This document shows, in pieces, positions 43,257 through 52,241 of a stretch of DNA of 54,586 nt (position 1 is the first letter of the stretch; every line of letters starts with the position of its first letter). The stretch spans positions 1 through 54,586 of the forward strand of contig JAIQFL010000019.1 of the NCBI GenBank assembly GCA_020073365.1, given 5' to 3'. The notes under the pieces are model-generated. The model was not told where the DNA came from. It did no database searches and saw only the letters and a program-made list of their open reading frames with translations. The translations under genes and the position numbers were made by a program. The stretch is from Terriglobia bacterium (lineage in GTDB: Bacteria > Acidobacteriota > Terriglobia > Bryobacterales > Bryobacteraceae).

Positions 43257-44516
43257 ATGACTTACCTTACCGAGCTTTTCGGTCAAGTTCTCTCCAGCCT
43301 GCTGCGCAACAAGCTGCGCAGTCTCCTCACCATGGCGGGGATCGCCTGGGGCGTCGCCTCCATCGTGCTGATCGTGGCCATGGGCGATGGCTTCAAGGAC
43401 GGTCAGCGCGATCGCTTTCGGGAGCTCGGCGAGAACATCGTCATCGTGTTTAACGGCCGCACGGAAAAGCAGGTGGGCGGCCGTCGCGCCGGAAGGCGTG
43501 TCCGGCTCAACTACGACGATGTCCGCGATATCCGCACCGAATGCTTCCTGGTGCGCCGCGTGGTGGCCGAACTGCAAAACCCGGCGCGCATCGTGAGCCC
43601 CTTCAACAGCGGGACGTTTTCAGTGATGGGGGTCGAGCCCCTGTATTCCGAGATCCGCAGCATCCCGGTGGATCGCGGCCGTTTCCTGATGGAGACGGAC
43701 AATGCCGGCGCGGCGCGCGTGGCCATCGTCGGCGACAATGTCCGCAAGCAGTTGTTCGGGGATCGGCCCGTGCAGTTGGGCGACACCGTCTCGATCAACG
43801 GGCTTCCATTCCGCATCGCCGGCCTCATGCCACCCAAGACCCAGAACAGCAGCTACAACGGGCTGGACAGCGACAAACTCTACATCCCGTACTCCACCAT
43901 GGTGCGCGACCTGCCGCTCACCGACGAGAATTTCCATCCGGGAATTGTCAGCGACCTGATTTATGTTCCGGCTTCGCTCGACCTGTTCAAAGCCGCGCGC
44001 GCACAGGTGTTGCGCGTGCTCGCGCGCAACCACCACTTCGAGGCCGACGATCCCAGCGCCGTGTTCATCTGGGACACTGTGGAAAATGCTCAACTAGTGG
44101 ATAACATTTTCACTTCTATGACACTGTTTCTAGGAGCTATAGCGGTGGTGACGCTGACGCTGGGAGGGGTCGGCGTGATGAATATCATGCTGGTGTCGGT
44201 GACCGAGAGGACGCGCGAGATCGGGCTGCGCAAAGCGGTGGGCGCCACGCGCGGACGCATCCTGGCCGATTTCCTGCTGGAAGGCATTCTGCTGGCCGGA
44301 TTGAGCGGCCTGGGTGGCTGGCTGGGGGCTTACGGGATTGCCGACGCGGTGAACCGCCTCCCCAAGCAGGAGATGTTTGGAGGCCTTCCGGTGAGCGGCG
44401 CCACCACCGCGCTGGCATTCGGAGCGCTGGGGGTGATCGCCGTAGCGTCGGCGTTGTGGCCCGCGTGGCGCGCCGCCGGGCTGACGCCAGTGGAGGCGCT
44501 GCGCTATGAGCGGTAG
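43257..44516 (+). CDS. MacB/FtsX-type ABC permease 1
   Basis: A 419-residue MacB-type permease without an ATPase domain. One N-terminal helix (LLTMAGIAWGVASIVLIVA), a large MacB_PCD periplasmic domain (about 50-260) and three C-terminal FtsX helices, with the coupling motif RTREIGLRKAVGATR. These proteins work as dimers or pairs, using ATP hydrolysis for mechanical transmission or export across the envelope. It shares the segment GRRVRL with the next gene, suggesting a duplicated pair. No Shine-Dalgarno is visible because of the tandem repeat, so translation may depend on coupling or leaderless-type initiation. The expected ATPase gene is absent. Confidence 0.9.
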   Translation: MTYLTELFGQVLSSLLRNKLRSLLTMAGIAWGVASIVLIVAMGDGFKDGQRDRFRELGENIVIVFNGRTEKQVGGRRAGRRVRLNYDDVRDIRTECFLVRRVVAELQNPARIVSPFNSGTFSVMGVEPLYSEIRSIPVDRGRFLMETDNAGAARVAIVGDNVRKQLFGDRPVQLGDTVSINGLPFRIAGLMPPKTQNSSYNGLDSDKLYIPYSTMVRDLPLTDENFHPGIVSDLIYVPASLDLFKAARAQVLRVLARNHHFEADDPSAVFIWDTVENAQLVDNIFTSMTLFLGAIAVVTLTLGGVGVMNIMLVSVTERTREIGLRKAVGATRGRILADFLLEGILLAGLSGLGGWLGAYGIADAVNRLPKQEMFGGLPVSGATTALAFGALGVIAVASALWPAWRAAGLTPVEALRYER

Positions 44517-44528
44517 CCTGTCTCCTTG

Positions 44529-44563
44529 CCCTGGCCCCTGGCCCCCTGCCCTTGGCCCCTGCC
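44529..44563. repeat. C-rich imperfect repeat between permease genes
   Basis: Imperfect repeats of CTGGCCCC/CTTGCCCC fill the 48-base gap between the two permease genes, right up to the ATG at 44565, again with no Shine-Dalgarno sequence. Confidence 0.6.
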
Positions 44564-44564
44564 T

Positions 44565-45824
44565 ATGACTCTCCGTTCCATCTTCCGCGAGGCGGCGCAG
44601 GCGCTCAAGTTCAACCGGCAGCGCAGCATCCTCACCACCATCAGCCTCGCCTGGGGCGTCGCCTGCTTCGTTATCCTGTACTCCTACGGCGACGGCTTCC
44701 ATCTCGCCTTGCAGGTGGCCTTCCGGCAGGTGGGACAGGACCTGGTCCTCATGTTCGGCGGGCAGACCTCCACCCAGGCGGGAGGCGAGCGCGCCGGCCG
44801 CAGAGTCCGCCTGGAACGCTCGGATGTGGACGCCATCCGCGAATCGGTCCCAATGGCGGCGGCCATCTCGCCCGAGATGATGATGGGCGGCATGACGGTG
44901 GTCCGCGGCTACCGCACTGAGACCATGATGGTGCTGGCCGCCAATGCGTCTTACGGACGCATTCGCAACCAGACCATGGCATCCGGGCGGTGGCTGGAGC
45001 CCGAAGACGAGCTGCAAAAGCAGCGGGTGGCGGTGCTGGGCGGCAAGGCGGCGGAAAAGCTGTTTGGGGAAATCCCACCGGAAGAAGAAGAGATCACGAT
45101 CAACGGACTGCGCTTCACCGTGATCGGCGTATTGAAGACCAAAACCCAGATTGCCAACTACAACACCCCCGACAACGATTGCGCCTTCATCCCCTTCGAG
45201 ACCGCGTCGCTTTTCCGCGACTTGAAGTATCCCGACGACATTGTCTGGATGCCCGCCAACCCGGTCTTTCGCGAGCAGACCGTAAAACAGGTCCGGGAAA
45301 CGCTGGCGCGGCTGCACAACTTTTCTCCGAACGATGAGCGCGCGGTGAGGATTTTCGTATTCAACGAATCCATGCGGCTGGTGGACTCCATGGGGATCGC
45401 GCTGCGCCTGCTGCTGAGCTTCATCGGCACCCTGACGCTGGCGATCGGCGGCGTGGGATTAGCGAACATCATGCTGGTCTCGGTGACGCAACGCACGCGC
45501 GAGATCGGCGTGTTGAAGTCCATCGGGGCCACGCGCCGCTCCATTCTGTCGCAGTTCCTGCTGGAGGCCATGGCCATCGTGACCGGCGGCGGCGCCATCG
45601 GCGTGGCGGTGGGTTGGGGCCTGACTTCGCTGTTGGGGACCCTGCCGCTGCTCGGTCCGCTGTTCAAGGACGCCAGCGGGGCGGGCGACATCCACCTGCA
45701 GATCTCCACGTTCGCGGTGCTGACCTCCACGGTGATGCTGGAGACCGTCGGCCTGATCGCGGGCCTGCTGCCGGCCATAAAGGCGGCTCGCCTGGACCCG
45801 ATTGAAGCGCTGCGGTACGAGTAG
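44565..45824 (+). CDS. MacB/FtsX-type ABC permease 2
   Basis: A 419-residue permease built like its upstream neighbour: N-terminal helix (ILTTISLAWGVACFVILYS), MacB_PCD periplasmic domain, and three C-terminal helices with RTREIGVLKSIGATR. With permease 1 and the adaptor it would form a heteromeric MacAB-like complex that borrows an ATPase encoded elsewhere. The start at 44565 (TLRSIFREAAQAL) replaces an upstream frame start inside the C-rich repeat. Confidence 0.9.
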   Translation: MTLRSIFREAAQALKFNRQRSILTTISLAWGVACFVILYSYGDGFHLALQVAFRQVGQDLVLMFGGQTSTQAGGERAGRRVRLERSDVDAIRESVPMAAAISPEMMMGGMTVVRGYRTETMMVLAANASYGRIRNQTMASGRWLEPEDELQKQRVAVLGGKAAEKLFGEIPPEEEEITINGLRFTVIGVLKTKTQIANYNTPDNDCAFIPFETASLFRDLKYPDDIVWMPANPVFREQTVKQVRETLARLHNFSPNDERAVRIFVFNESMRLVDSMGIALRLLLSFIGTLTLAIGGVGLANIMLVSVTQRTREIGVLKSIGATRRSILSQFLLEAMAIVTGGGAIGVAVGWGLTSLLGTLPLLGPLFKDASGAGDIHLQISTFAVLTSTVMLETVGLIAGLLPAIKAARLDPIEALRYE

Positions 45825-45915
45825 AACAAGTCGGGGGGGCGGTTGCCTGTCCAAAAGCCGATTCTTGCGCACGGCGAGCCGCGCCGTGCTCTCTTCGGAT
45901 GGCATAATAGAGCGA

Positions 45916-46602
45916 ATGATTGCATCTACGCCGGACGTGAAGCCCCGGTACCAGCTCAAGGCCGGACCCTACAGCAGTCACACGCTGCTATTGGCCCAGT
46001 TTCCCGAGCGGGGTGAGGGGCGTCGTGTTCTGGACATCGGCTGCGCGGCCGGGTACCTGTCGGAGGCCCTGGCGCAACGCGGATACTCGGTCGCGTGTAT
46101 CGATTGGCCCGGCACTCCGCACCCGGCGACGGTGGAGTTCTCGGGCGCCGATCTGGACGACGGCCTGGGCCCGGTGGACGGCAAATTTGAGTACATCATT
46201 TGCGCGGATGTGATCGAGCACCTGCGCGACCCCCTGCGGCTGTTGAGAGAATGCCGCGAGCGCCTGGCGCCCGGCGGCACTCTGCACGCCTCCCTACCCA
46301 ACAGCGCCCATTGGTATTTCCGCTGGAATGTCCTGCTGGGCCGCTTTCCCCAGCATGAGCGTGGGCTTTTCGACAGCACCCATCTGCACTTTTACCCCTG
46401 GGATGGCTGGATCAGTCTGCTGGATCGCGCCGGGTTCCGCGTCGAAACCGTGCGCTCATCCGCCGTTCCCGTGGGGCTGGCTCTCCCGGGCTGGGACGGT
46501 TCATGGTTGGTCCGCGCCCTGGAACGCCTGTCGGTGGCATGCGCACGCATCTGGAAAACCCTGTTTGCGTACCAGTTCATCGTCACGGCGCGAGCCCGGT
46601 GA
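45916..46602 (+). CDS. SAM-dependent methyltransferase
   Basis: A 228-residue class I methyltransferase: the SAM motif RRVLDIGCAAGYLSEAL, then ACIDWPG and CADVIEHLRDPLRLLRECRERLAPGG, characteristic of the Methyltransf_11/23 group often involved in sugar or quinone methylation. The C-terminal region with LPNSAHWYFRWNVLLGRFP resembles glycan-cluster enzymes. ATG 45916 follows AGAGCGA. It follows the permease gene by about 90 bases, but a functional link is not evident; the convergent gene downstream encodes a polytopic membrane protein. Confidence 0.82.
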   Translation: MIASTPDVKPRYQLKAGPYSSHTLLLAQFPERGEGRRVLDIGCAAGYLSEALAQRGYSVACIDWPGTPHPATVEFSGADLDDGLGPVDGKFEYIICADVIEHLRDPLRLLRECRERLAPGGTLHASLPNSAHWYFRWNVLLGRFPQHERGLFDSTHLHFYPWDGWISLLDRAGFRVETVRSSAVPVGLALPGWDGSWLVRALERLSVACARIWKTLFAYQFIVTARAR

Positions 46603-46659
46603 GCCCTCGTTAGGACATGCTCTAAATTGCCGCCGGGTTCGGGCCGGTGGACCGCGAAC

Positions 46660-48219
46660 TCACTTCCTCAGATTACCCCAGAGAGCCAGACCCCCCGCAG
46701 TATCTATCCGGCAAACCGCCAATTCTCCATTGGTATAGGGACACGTCAGTCCAGCGGGCCCGGGGCGCCCTGTGACGATCCACGTGACAGGGTATCGTTT
46801 CGCCAGACCATCAAAATCGCTGCGTTGAAAGTGCTCCCACCCGCTTTGCGCGTCTACCTGCTGCTTCCAGTTTTCCGCCAGTTGGGGGAAGAGCGACACG
46901 GCGCCGCTGTCCTTGATGTTGTCGGCCAGCGCGCTCCGCTCGGCAATCGCGCGAAAGCCGTGCTCGTCCTCGCCGCGCCGCAGCATGTAATTCGGGTCGA
47001 GCGCAAACACGGCGTCCTTGGGGGTATGGTCGCGCACCCAAAGAAAAGCGGAGGTCCAGTTCTCCCGATAGCCGGCGCCCGGCCATTCGATATGCGCACT
47101 CGACGGGAATTCACTCTGTTGCAGGAGCCACATGGACGCCACCAGCGGCACAAACAGGCACAGCCAGCGCCAGGCACTGCTCTTGAGGGCATATTCGCCG
47201 ATCAGTCCCCCCAGCAGAATAAAGAAGACCACGTACAGGAGGTGGAAGGCCCTCATCGGCTGCAGCCGGTTGTAGTTCTCCAGGCGTGCAGGGATGGCCA
47301 GCGCCACGCCGGCCGCGGCGAATAGTAGTCCGAACGGCACGAGCGTCCGTGCCAGCGGCCGGAACGCCGGCGTCGTCCCCCGTGGACGAACCGAAGAGAA
47401 CCACCACAACAGAGCCAGCGGAGCGGCGATTCCGGCCCATTCGTACCACGTCCAGTTCGAGACGAAGAAGTAGGTCCGCGAGAGCAGGGCCTCGCGGGCC
47501 GGGCCGCGAGCCGGCTGAAACTCGAACAGGAAGGGGAGGCCCGACCCTGTCACGAGCCCGAAAACAGGAACAGGATCGGCCTTCCCGCGAATACGGCGAG
47601 CCACCGCCATGCATCCGAGAAACACAGCGCCAAATGCGGCCATCTGCGGATGGATCAGCGCGGTCAGCAGCAGCCATAGGATGGCGGCTTTGGGGCGGTT
47701 CGACACGTAGCACGCGATCGCCAGAATGGTCGCCGGAGTGGACAACGAGCGCGCCGTCATGTAGGGGTCCATGATCGCCAGCGCCGTGCCTGCCACCGGT
47801 ACGCTCAGGAGGCACACGACCAGGACAACTCCGCTCCACCGCGCGTGTTCGTTCGCGAAGCAGGCGCAGAGGAGCTTCCAGGATGCGAACAGCAGCAGGA
47901 AGATGCCGAGCACGTACCAGACGAAGATCACCAGGTTGACCGGCAGCCGGGTCAGTTGAGCGGAGTCTCCCACCAGATTGGAAAACCACGACAGGTGGGC
48001 GTGCGTCATGAAGAACTCGGCGCCGTATGGGTAGAGGCTGGGGTCGGCGGCGCGCTTGATGGCCGGCACGTAAATCTCGGCGTCATCCACGCCCAGGTGG
48101 TATCCCAGAGTCAGAACGGCGAGGAAGGTTAGCAGCGTCAGCCTGAAGATCGGATTGCGGAGTGCGCCAGCCGTGATTCCGCGGGCCTTCCGCATCAAGG
48201 CGCGGTCAGAAGAGAACAT
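46660..48219 (-). CDS. Polytopic membrane protein, unknown function
   Basis: A protein of about 519 residues with roughly ten membrane segments, starting with LTLLTFLAVLTLGYHLGVDDAEIY. The first periplasmic loop carries an acidic pair (VDDAEIY), the kind of site seen in GT-C glycosyltransferases, and the C-terminal 120 residues form a soluble domain (TPKDAVFALDPNYMLRRGEDEHGFRA) typical of such proteins. A GT-C-like enzyme is therefore possible but not shown. The start is uncertain: ATG 48219 overlaps the end of the receptor gene by 14 bases; ATG 48195 would follow it by 10 bases. Confidence 0.7.
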   Translation of the reverse strand: MFSSDRALMRKARGITAGALRNPIFRLTLLTFLAVLTLGYHLGVDDAEIYVPAIKRAADPSLYPYGAEFFMTHAHLSWFSNLVGDSAQLTRLPVNLVIFVWYVLGIFLLLFASWKLLCACFANEHARWSGVVLVVCLLSVPVAGTALAIMDPYMTARSLSTPATILAIACYVSNRPKAAILWLLLTALIHPQMAAFGAVFLGCMAVARRIRGKADPVPVFGLVTGSGLPFLFEFQPARGPAREALLSRTYFFVSNWTWYEWAGIAAPLALLWWFSSVRPRGTTPAFRPLARTLVPFGLLFAAAGVALAIPARLENYNRLQPMRAFHLLYVVFFILLGGLIGEYALKSSAWRWLCLFVPLVASMWLLQQSEFPSSAHIEWPGAGYRENWTSAFLWVRDHTPKDAVFALDPNYMLRRGEDEHGFRAIAERSALADNIKDSGAVSLFPQLAENWKQQVDAQSGWEHFQRSDFDGLAKRYPVTWIVTGRPGPAGLTCPYTNGELAVCRIDTAGGLALWGNLRK

Positions 48220-50701
48220 CGAAATCCATCGTGAACCTCCGCCCGCGCTGGCCGAAGAAGAGTCCGAATGCGGGATCGCCAATGTTGTTGTGGAAGGCTT
48301 CTGGATTGAAGTGATTGGTCAAGTTGAAACCGCTTACGGATAATCGTACCGCATATTTCGGGTTCACTTGAAAATCCTTCGAGAGCCGGGAATCGAGCGA
48401 CAGGAAACCGGGGAATCGGTTCCCATTCGGCACTCCGGCGTAGTTTTGCGCAACGTCGGTCACGGCATACGGGAAACCGCTGCGGTATTCCAGGACGGGG
48501 GCGATCCGGAATCTCCATGGCAGCTTCACTACGCCCCATGCCAGGAAGCGATTCGGTATATCGGATGCCAGGTTGCCAAACTGATTCGCGCGAATGATGG
48601 GAACCGGGAAGCTGCCGAGAAAACTGCCGAAGTCGTTCAAGTCCCCGCGGGCCCGGCTGCGCACGTACGAGAGGAATAACTGCCGATCGCCGCCTACGCG
48701 CACCCTCGCGGTGACCTCAAACTGCCGGTACCGCGATTGCCCATCACCCGTCAAAACATAGGCGCCGGTCCTGGTCACCGGATCGGGCGCCGTCGGATTC
48801 AGAATCACCAGGCCCGCCGACTGGTTCTCGAGGTAGCCCACCCGCAGCTTGAGATACTTCGAGAGCGGTTGCTCGATCTGAATGCTCCCGCTGGCGCTCC
48901 GGGGAGAGAAATTCCCGGCCGCCGGCTCCTGAAAAACCAGTGGGGACCGAACATTCAGTTGCCCCAAACCATTCAGGTAGGTGAACGGTCCGCCCGAGAT
49001 CTGGCCATCGGGGCCGAACAGGGTAATCACCTGGTTAGGGTAATGGTCGAACGAGTAAACGTTCAGGGGAACGCGATCGTAGAACCAGCCGAATCCCGCG
49101 CGCAGAACCGTCCCCGTACTGGCGAACGGAGTCCACGCGATTCCCGCCCGCGGCGCCACGCGAAAGCTTTCGGATACCTCCTGGGATTCGGTGCGAATCC
49201 CCAGATCCACGGCGAGCGTGGGCGAAATCAGCCAATGGTCCTGCCCGAAGACGGCGTACTCCGTGTCCGACCTCCGAAACGGCAGGCCTCCCGCAAAAGC
49301 GATGCGCTCGATCAACTGGAACGCCCGATCCCGCACGTCGATGGGGTTCTCGCTGACCTGGCCATCGTCCGAGCTACGAGCGATGTAGGCGCCCAGCTTG
49401 AAGTTGTGATTTCCGAACCGCGCCAGGGAAGCCGGCGACCAGGTGGGCGACCAGCCGTAGCGGGAAGCATTGCGGTTCTGCTGAGCGAAATAGTTGCCGG
49501 AATTGCCTCCCGGCGTCAGGGTCAGATCCTGGGCGCCAAGACCCCACACGCGGGCGTCGAACTGCGTGGTGGAAAATGTGTTTTCGAGCAAGCCGCCCCA
49601 CAGCGTGAGCCGGTCCGCCAGCGTCGCAGTGTACGTGTGGGCGCTCTCGTCGGGCGCGGTCTGTTGCGGATTGAAGTAGTTCATGTTCACCCCGTCCATG
49701 TGCTGCGGGGCGATGTGAACGGTGGCGGTGACTAACTGCTTCTCCGATCGGGTCCAGTCGACCTGCGCGAAGGAATTCACGCCTTCGGTCCTCTTCTGAT
49801 TATTGGGAAAGGGCAGCGTGTAGACCTCCACCTTGCGGATCGCGTATTCGAATCCTTCGGAGAAGTAAAGCTTGCCCGGAATGAGCGGGCCCTCCGCATT
49901 CAACCGGGGCGTGGCGTCACGAAGGCCGCGCATCTGCCAACTGCGAATGCGGAACTCGGGGAAGGGATCGTTCAATTCCCATTTCCATTTCTCGCCTCCG
50001 CGCCGCGTCTCCACCGACACCAGGCCCGCGGTGAACCTCCCGTATTCCGCCAGGAAGGGAGTCTGAAACACGTTCAGGGTCTCCACGCTGTCGATCGGAA
50101 CCGTCAACCCGAACTGGCCCGTGGCGGGGTCTGTCACATCCGCCGAGTTCACGATCAGCGCGCTGCGATGCTCGGCGCTGGCGGAGATCTGGATCCCTCC
50201 TCCCGGGGACCGGACCACGCCGGGGATCATGGGCAAAGCATCCGCAACGGTGGCGGGCCGGCTGGGAAGCTCCTTGACGGATTGCGCCGGCAGGTCCGCC
50301 GGGGGCGAGGAGCCCTGATCGACGGGCGCGACGGTTCCTTTCACTTCGATACTCTCGCGCCGGGCGAGGGCCGGAACCAGCGTAAGCTCGATCGAGGCGG
50401 AGACGCCCTGGGTCAAATCGAGGTCGTTCTTTTGCAGGGTTTCGAACCCGTCTTTGGCGGCCGTGATCTGGTACCGCGCAAGTTTCAATACGGCGAATTC
50501 GGCATGGCCCTTCTCATCCGTCTCGGCGGAAGCCACCACCTCCTGGCCGATCCTGAGCTGGACTCGGACGCCGGGCAAGGCTTGGTTTGCCTGATTCAAA
50601 ACGGAGACATCGAGGGTCAACGCCGCCGCGGAAGCACCGCCGGCCAACACCACAGCCTGGCATAGTAGCCAGAGCTTCCAGGGGAGTCTTTCGAGACGCA
50701 T
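48206..50701 (-). CDS. TonB-dependent receptor with N-terminal Ig-like domain
   Basis: An 831-residue outer-membrane receptor of the acidobacterial/CarboxypepD_reg type. After a signal peptide (about 1-26), a carboxypeptidase-regulatory-like beta-sandwich (about 28-108: LPGVRVQLRIGQEVVASAETDEKG) is followed by a plug-like domain (SRPATVADALPMIPGVVRSP) and a long beta barrel ending in FTMDFDVLF, with a C-terminal Phe as expected. Such proteins take up glycans, siderophores or peptides using TonB energy; no SusD-like partner or ligand clue is nearby. ATG 50701 is preferred over a TTG at 50713. A degenerate partial copy of its plug region lies upstream at about 50.8 kb. Confidence 0.87.
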   Translation of the reverse strand: MRLERLPWKLWLLCQAVVLAGGASAAALTLDVSVLNQANQALPGVRVQLRIGQEVVASAETDEKGHAEFAVLKLARYQITAAKDGFETLQKNDLDLTQGVSASIELTLVPALARRESIEVKGTVAPVDQGSSPPADLPAQSVKELPSRPATVADALPMIPGVVRSPGGGIQISASAEHRSALIVNSADVTDPATGQFGLTVPIDSVETLNVFQTPFLAEYGRFTAGLVSVETRRGGEKWKWELNDPFPEFRIRSWQMRGLRDATPRLNAEGPLIPGKLYFSEGFEYAIRKVEVYTLPFPNNQKRTEGVNSFAQVDWTRSEKQLVTATVHIAPQHMDGVNMNYFNPQQTAPDESAHTYTATLADRLTLWGGLLENTFSTTQFDARVWGLGAQDLTLTPGGNSGNYFAQQNRNASRYGWSPTWSPASLARFGNHNFKLGAYIARSSDDGQVSENPIDVRDRAFQLIERIAFAGGLPFRRSDTEYAVFGQDHWLISPTLAVDLGIRTESQEVSESFRVAPRAGIAWTPFASTGTVLRAGFGWFYDRVPLNVYSFDHYPNQVITLFGPDGQISGGPFTYLNGLGQLNVRSPLVFQEPAAGNFSPRSASGSIQIEQPLSKYLKLRVGYLENQSAGLVILNPTAPDPVTRTGAYVLTGDGQSRYRQFEVTARVRVGGDRQLFLSYVRSRARGDLNDFGSFLGSFPVPIIRANQFGNLASDIPNRFLAWGVVKLPWRFRIAPVLEYRSGFPYAVTDVAQNYAGVPNGNRFPGFLSLDSRLSKDFQVNPKYAVRLSVSGFNLTNHFNPEAFHNNIGDPAFGLFFGQRGRRFTMDFDVLF

Positions 50702-50774
50702 CCGATGATTCAATGACGCACGTTACGGCGATCCGGTTCCAGGTGGCACGGGCATTCTTGCCTGTGTGTGTACA

Positions 50775-50790
50775 TGGGCGGACCCGCCCA
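50775..50790. repeat. GC-rich palindrome
   Basis: TGGGCGG and CCGCCCA flank AC. It lies in the 508-base gap between the receptor gene and the broken permease gene, next to a second imperfect hairpin (about 50743-50762). Probably another dispersed short palindrome. Confidence 0.5.
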
Positions 50791-50852
50791 CCAAAGGGGG
50801 TGATGGGCAAATCGTCCGCTACGGTGGCCGGCCGGCTTATCGACAACAGATC
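50781..50852 (-). pseudogene. Degenerate partial copy of the receptor plug region
   Basis: The leftward frame encodes SRPATVADDLPITPFGGRV, matching SRPATVADALPMIPGVVRS of the receptor gene at about 50205-50290. The DNA also matches (ATGGGCAA, then TCCGC, ACGGTGGC and GGCCGGCT in the same order and spacing). No signal peptide or barrel accompanies it. It lies about 100 bases upstream of the intact gene on the same strand and looks like the remains of a tandem receptor gene. Confidence 0.6.
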
Positions 50853-51209
50853 CGCTCGGGCAGGGGCTTCGGCCACGAAGCCGAGGTCGACTTCGCCCGA
50901 AATCACCGCCTGCAGGAACAGGGTCGAGATCGCCCGGATGTGAACGGGATTGTCCCACAAGCGGACAGCCGAGTGTGGCCCGTCCGGCCCAAGCCGGATG
51001 TCTTTGCCACCGCGTCCTGGCGCTGGAATTGCTAAGTTAAAGAGCCGAATATGAGTGATCGGTGCGCCCGGACGTTGCGGACCTCCCCGTTTTCACCCCG
51101 CAAACGGAACGGTCCCGGCATGGTTACTTTTGATGGCCTTGGCCGCCGGATGTCCGCCGGCGCGCCGGGCGGCCCCATGGTGGCGTGGAGACACGAGTAG
51201 GAGACTATT

Positions 51210-51326
51210 ATGTTGCAGGACATTCGCTTTGCGTTGCGCATGCTGGCGAAAAGTCCGGGCTTCACCGCAGTGGCGGTACTGTGCCTGGCGCTAGGTCCTA
51301 GCCCTACCGCACTATTCTCCTCGTGA
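51210..51326 (+). pseudogene. 5' fragment of an ADOP permease gene
   Basis: ATG at 51210 with an upstream GTAGGAG opens the classic ADOP N-terminus [20 protein letters not shown], then VLCLALG. The expected IGANTALFS is replaced by PSPTALFSS and a TGA at 51324. Only 38 codons remain of a protein normally over 800 residues. The matching 3' part begins near 53.93 kb on the same strand, so the gene was broken by an event that inserted foreign DNA and removed roughly 500 codons. Confidence 0.82.
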
Positions 51327-51401
51327 TGGGCGGTCGTGTTTGGCTTGGCAGGCCAATTCTGCGTCCGCGAAACTCTCCAGACGTGCTAATATAAGATTCC
51401 G

Positions 51402-52241
51402 ATGTCTGGTTATGTGCTGCGTATAGGGCTGCTTTGGATCGCGGTAGCCCGCTGCTTCGCTGGAACTGTCGGCTTCGATCAGCCATTACTAAATGACGCT
51501 GATCGGGGTGCGTTCAGCCAGTACAACGGCCAGGAACTTGCGGATCAGTTCACATTACCGACGATGTTCTCTATTCAGAAGGTAACGTGGTACCGGTCAT
51601 TTTGGCAAACCGATCTGGCTCCCGATGCTGCGCAGTACCCTTTCGTGATTCGTGTTTTCAATACGACTTCGGCTTCCGAGTACGGCGTAGTAGTTCACTA
51701 TTCGTTGGACGACCCCACCACCGCGATTGGTACACCCTTCTACGAGTTGCCAGCCCTTGCTGATGTCACACCCTTGGGAATACCTTTCACTGGTACAGAT
51801 TCTGGCGGCGACAGTTCCGACCGGATTACGTACCAATTCGCAATCGACAATCTCAGTGGCCCCGTGCTCCAACCATCAACCGAATACTGGATGTCGATAG
51901 CGGCGGTGGGACCAACTGGTTGGAGATGGGGCAATAGCACCGTTGATTCGTCGGACTATTCTGTGTACAGATCCGTATCCGAGAACGGACCGGATTGGAC
52001 AGGATTCAGCAATGCTCCCTACAACCTACAAACGAGAGGCAATTTGGCATTCACCCTTGATGGAGCGGTGGTTCCCGAACCTTCGACGTCAATGGACATC
52101 ATTGCCGTCGTGATTTTGGTATTGGTATCACGCCGCTCCTCACGGCGTTGTGTTAATGATAATCAGGCAGAGTGTACATCGCGCTCCCCGGCAGATCGGC
52201 ACTTCATCTTTTCCCGTCGTGCATTACGCAAGAAGTCCTAA
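51402..52241 (+). CDS. PEP-CTERM-type exported protein
   Basis: A 279-residue protein with an N-terminal signal peptide (YVLRIGLLWIAVARCFAG), a beta-rich body (YNGQELADQFTLPTMFSIQK; later PSTEYWMSIAAVGPTGWRWG) and a C-terminal sorting signal: VPEPST (224-229), a hydrophobic helix and RRSSRR (to about 249). PEP-CTERM proteins are processed by exosortase and linked to extracellular polysaccharide. About 30 residues follow the basic stretch, which is unusual. In another frame TAATGATAA stops lie exactly there (about 52151-52159), so a recent frameshift may have removed the natural end. Local base composition is less GC-rich than the surroundings. No exosortase gene is in the window. Confidence 0.8.
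   Translation: MSGYVLRIGLLWIAVARCFAGTVGFDQPLLNDADRGAFSQYNGQELADQFTLPTMFSIQKVTWYRSFWQTDLAPDAAQYPFVIRVFNTTSASEYGVVVHYSLDDPTTAIGTPFYELPALADVTPLGIPFTGTDSGGDSSDRITYQFAIDNLSGPVLQPSTEYWMSIAAVGPTGWRWGNSTVDSSDYSVYRSVSENGPDWTGFSNAPYNLQTRGNLAFTLDGAVVPEPSTSMDIIAVVILVLVSRRSSRRCVNDNQAECTSRSPADRHFIFSRRALRKKS

Noticed and set aside
44130..45317. Minus-strand open frame of 395 codons under the permease genes
   Set aside because: Antisense to two clear MacB-type permeases; no family motif, His/Gln/Arg-rich composition.
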